NCBI GenBank assembly: GCA_964624795.1
Contig: CAZUZS010000072.1
Location: 1 to 22,718 of the forward strand
Length of the DNA: 22,718 nt
From: CAZUZS01 sp964624795
GTDB lineage: Bacteria > Calditrichota > Calditrichia > RBG-13-44-9
Direction: 5' to 3'
How positions within the stretch are numbered: the stretch's first letter is position 1; each line of letters begins with the position of its first letter. Shown here piece after piece: positions 21,535 to 22,718 of the stretch. A program made the translations under genes and the position numbers. The notes under the pieces were generated by a model. That model saw only the letters and a list, made by a program, of their open reading frames with translations, did no database searches and was not told the DNA's origin.

Positions 21535-22718
21535 ATGTTCCAGTTAAGAAATATGCTAAAAACAGCTTTTAAAAGCCTGGTCAAAAACCGGATGCGAAGT
21601 TTGTTGACCTCACTTGGCATCATCATCGGCGTTTCGGCGGTAATCGTTATGGTGGCGATTGGCAACGGCGCGCAGGCGCGAATCGAAAGCCAGATTGCGT
21701 CGCTGGGTTCGGATATGCTGATCATTTTCCCCGGAACCAGCAGGTTTGGCGGGGTGAGCCGCGGAGCCGGAACCGCCGCCCAGTTTACGCTCCAGGATGT
21801 TGAAAAAATAAAAAAGATGACCACGCTGCTGAAAGCAGTTTCGCCGATTGTGCGGGTTACCGGGCAGGTGATCGGCAACGGACGCAACTGGAGCACCTCC
21901 ATTGAGGGCGTTTCTCCGCAATATCTGACAATCAGGGCATGGGGACTTCAGTCCGGCACTTTTTTTACACAGCAGGATGTGCTGGGACGAAAAAAAGTAG
22001 CCGTGCTGGGACAGACAGTTGCCACCGAGCTGTTTCCAGGAATCAACCCGGTGGGACAAAGAATTCGCATTAACAATACACCCTTTTTGGTAATCGGCCT
22101 GCTCACGCCAAAGGGGCAAAGCGCTGTGGGCCAGGACCAGGACGATGTGGTTTTGGCACCGTCCACCACCGTGCTGTTCCATCTGAAGGGCGGCGATTAT
22201 ATCAATTTTATTATGGCCAGTGCCATTTCGCAGTCGCAGATGTACACTGCCCAGGAGCAGATTCGAACCGTGCTGCGGGGAGTAGAACACCTGCGGCCGG
22301 GAGAACCGGACAATTTTACCATTCGCAACCAGGCAGACATTATTAAAACGGTCACTTCCACCACCGAGGTGCTGACCATTTTGTTAGGCTCCATCGCCGC
22401 CGTCTCACTTATCGTGGGCGGCATCGGCATCATGAACATTATGTTAGTTTCGGTAACCGAGCGAACACGGGAAATCGGAATCCGCCTGTCGGTCGGCGCC
22501 CGCAGCCGCGATATTTTGACCCAGTTCCTGGCGGAGGGAATTGTTCTCAGCCTCATTGGCGGACTTATCGGGATACTGGTTTCCATCGTGATCTCCGTTC
22601 TCATTAGCCTGCTGACACCTTTGCAGACCCTCATCGCACCGGGAATTGTCGTTCTGGCATTCACGTTCTCCGGGGCAGTAGGAGTATTTTTCGGTTACTA
22701 CCCGGCCCGCAAAGCGGC
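21535..22718 (+). CDS. MacB-type ABC permease, FtsX family (operon 2), 3' partial
   Basis: This is the membrane subunit paired with the ATPase at 20767. The gene runs off the end of the window with 394 residues visible; alignment to the paralogue at 14511 suggests only about 12 residues are missing, the last visible being YYPARKA. It begins FQLRNMLKTAFKSLVKNRMR, then helix SLGIIIGVSAVIVMVAIGNG, the MacB periplasmic core, and the FtsX helices with LLGSIAAVSLIVGGIGIMN and VTERTREIGIRLSVGAR. The periplasmic core differs more from the paralogue than the membrane parts do, which would fit different cargo. The start is ATG 21535, with a weak AGGCAG upstream. Confidence 0.95.
   Translation, partial: MFQLRNMLKTAFKSLVKNRMRSLLTSLGIIIGVSAVIVMVAIGNGAQARIESQIASLGSDMLIIFPGTSRFGGVSRGAGTAAQFTLQDVEKIKKMTTLLKAVSPIVRVTGQVIGNGRNWSTSIEGVSPQYLTIRAWGLQSGTFFTQQDVLGRKKVAVLGQTVATELFPGINPVGQRIRINNTPFLVIGLLTPKGQSAVGQDQDDVVLAPSTTVLFHLKGGDYINFIMASAISQSQMYTAQEQIRTVLRGVEHLRPGEPDNFTIRNQADIIKTVTSTTEVLTILLGSIAAVSLIVGGIGIMNIMLVSVTERTREIGIRLSVGARSRDILTQFLAEGIVLSLIGGLIGILVSIVISVLISLLTPLQTLIAPGIVVLAFTFSGAVGVFFGYYPARKA

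Overview
The window reads as chromosomal DNA of a Gram-negative bacterium. It carries three outer-membrane TolC-type channels, periplasmic adaptors, lipoproteins with clear lipoboxes and a Spy/CpxP-like periplasmic protein. The efflux genes have roughly balanced base composition and mostly good AGGAG-type ribosome binding sites. No taxonomic marker gene is present. The protein style, the free-standing S23-type four-helix-bundle gene, the DUF559 gene and the many short interspersed repeats suggest a member of the FCB superphylum or a neighbouring candidate phylum (KSB1/Calditrichota-like). That placement is inference only.

Layout. (1) 1-5610: a tight tripartite RND efflux operon made of a TolC-like channel (5' end cut off), a lipoprotein adaptor and an HAE1-type RND pump. 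(2) 5638-6482: a DUF559 nuclease-like gene on the minus strand, bracketed by a near-perfect 31-bp inverted repeat built on an 18-bp TTCGAA-centred palindrome, with a third copy of the repeat nearby. (3) 6595-9064: an unrecognised cytosolic protein and two lipoproteins, one with a CBM9-like domain and a Gly/Met-rich tail. (4) 9669-15731: an envelope-stress-like operon of Spy-like protein, TolC, MacA-type adaptor, ABC ATPase and MacB/FtsX-type permease. A four-helix-bundle (S23/IVP) gene flanked by inverted heptad-repeat tracts sits between the ATPase and the permease. (5) 15832-16870: a minus-strand HigB/RelE-like toxin, XRE antitoxin and DUF2442 trio. (6) 16871-17791: a gene-free stretch of about 920 bp packed with repeats, including four 22-bp units that are each dyad-symmetric. 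(7) 17792-22718: a second, paralogous TolC/MacA/ATPase/permease operon, whose last gene runs off the end.

How the genes work together. The region is an efflux island with three channel genes. One set is energised by proton motive force (RND) and two by ATP (MacAB-like with ATPase and permease on separate chains). The two MacAB-like operons are clearly paralogous and probably arose by tandem duplication, with the toxin-antitoxin block now between them. The Spy-like gene at the head of the first operon suggests response to envelope damage.

The most interesting material is the repeat architecture. Two small genes (DUF559 and four-helix-bundle) are each neatly bracketed by inverted repeats and look like short cassettes. 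In one case the duplicated operon serves as the empty-site control. At least six unrelated repeat families fill the intergenic gaps.
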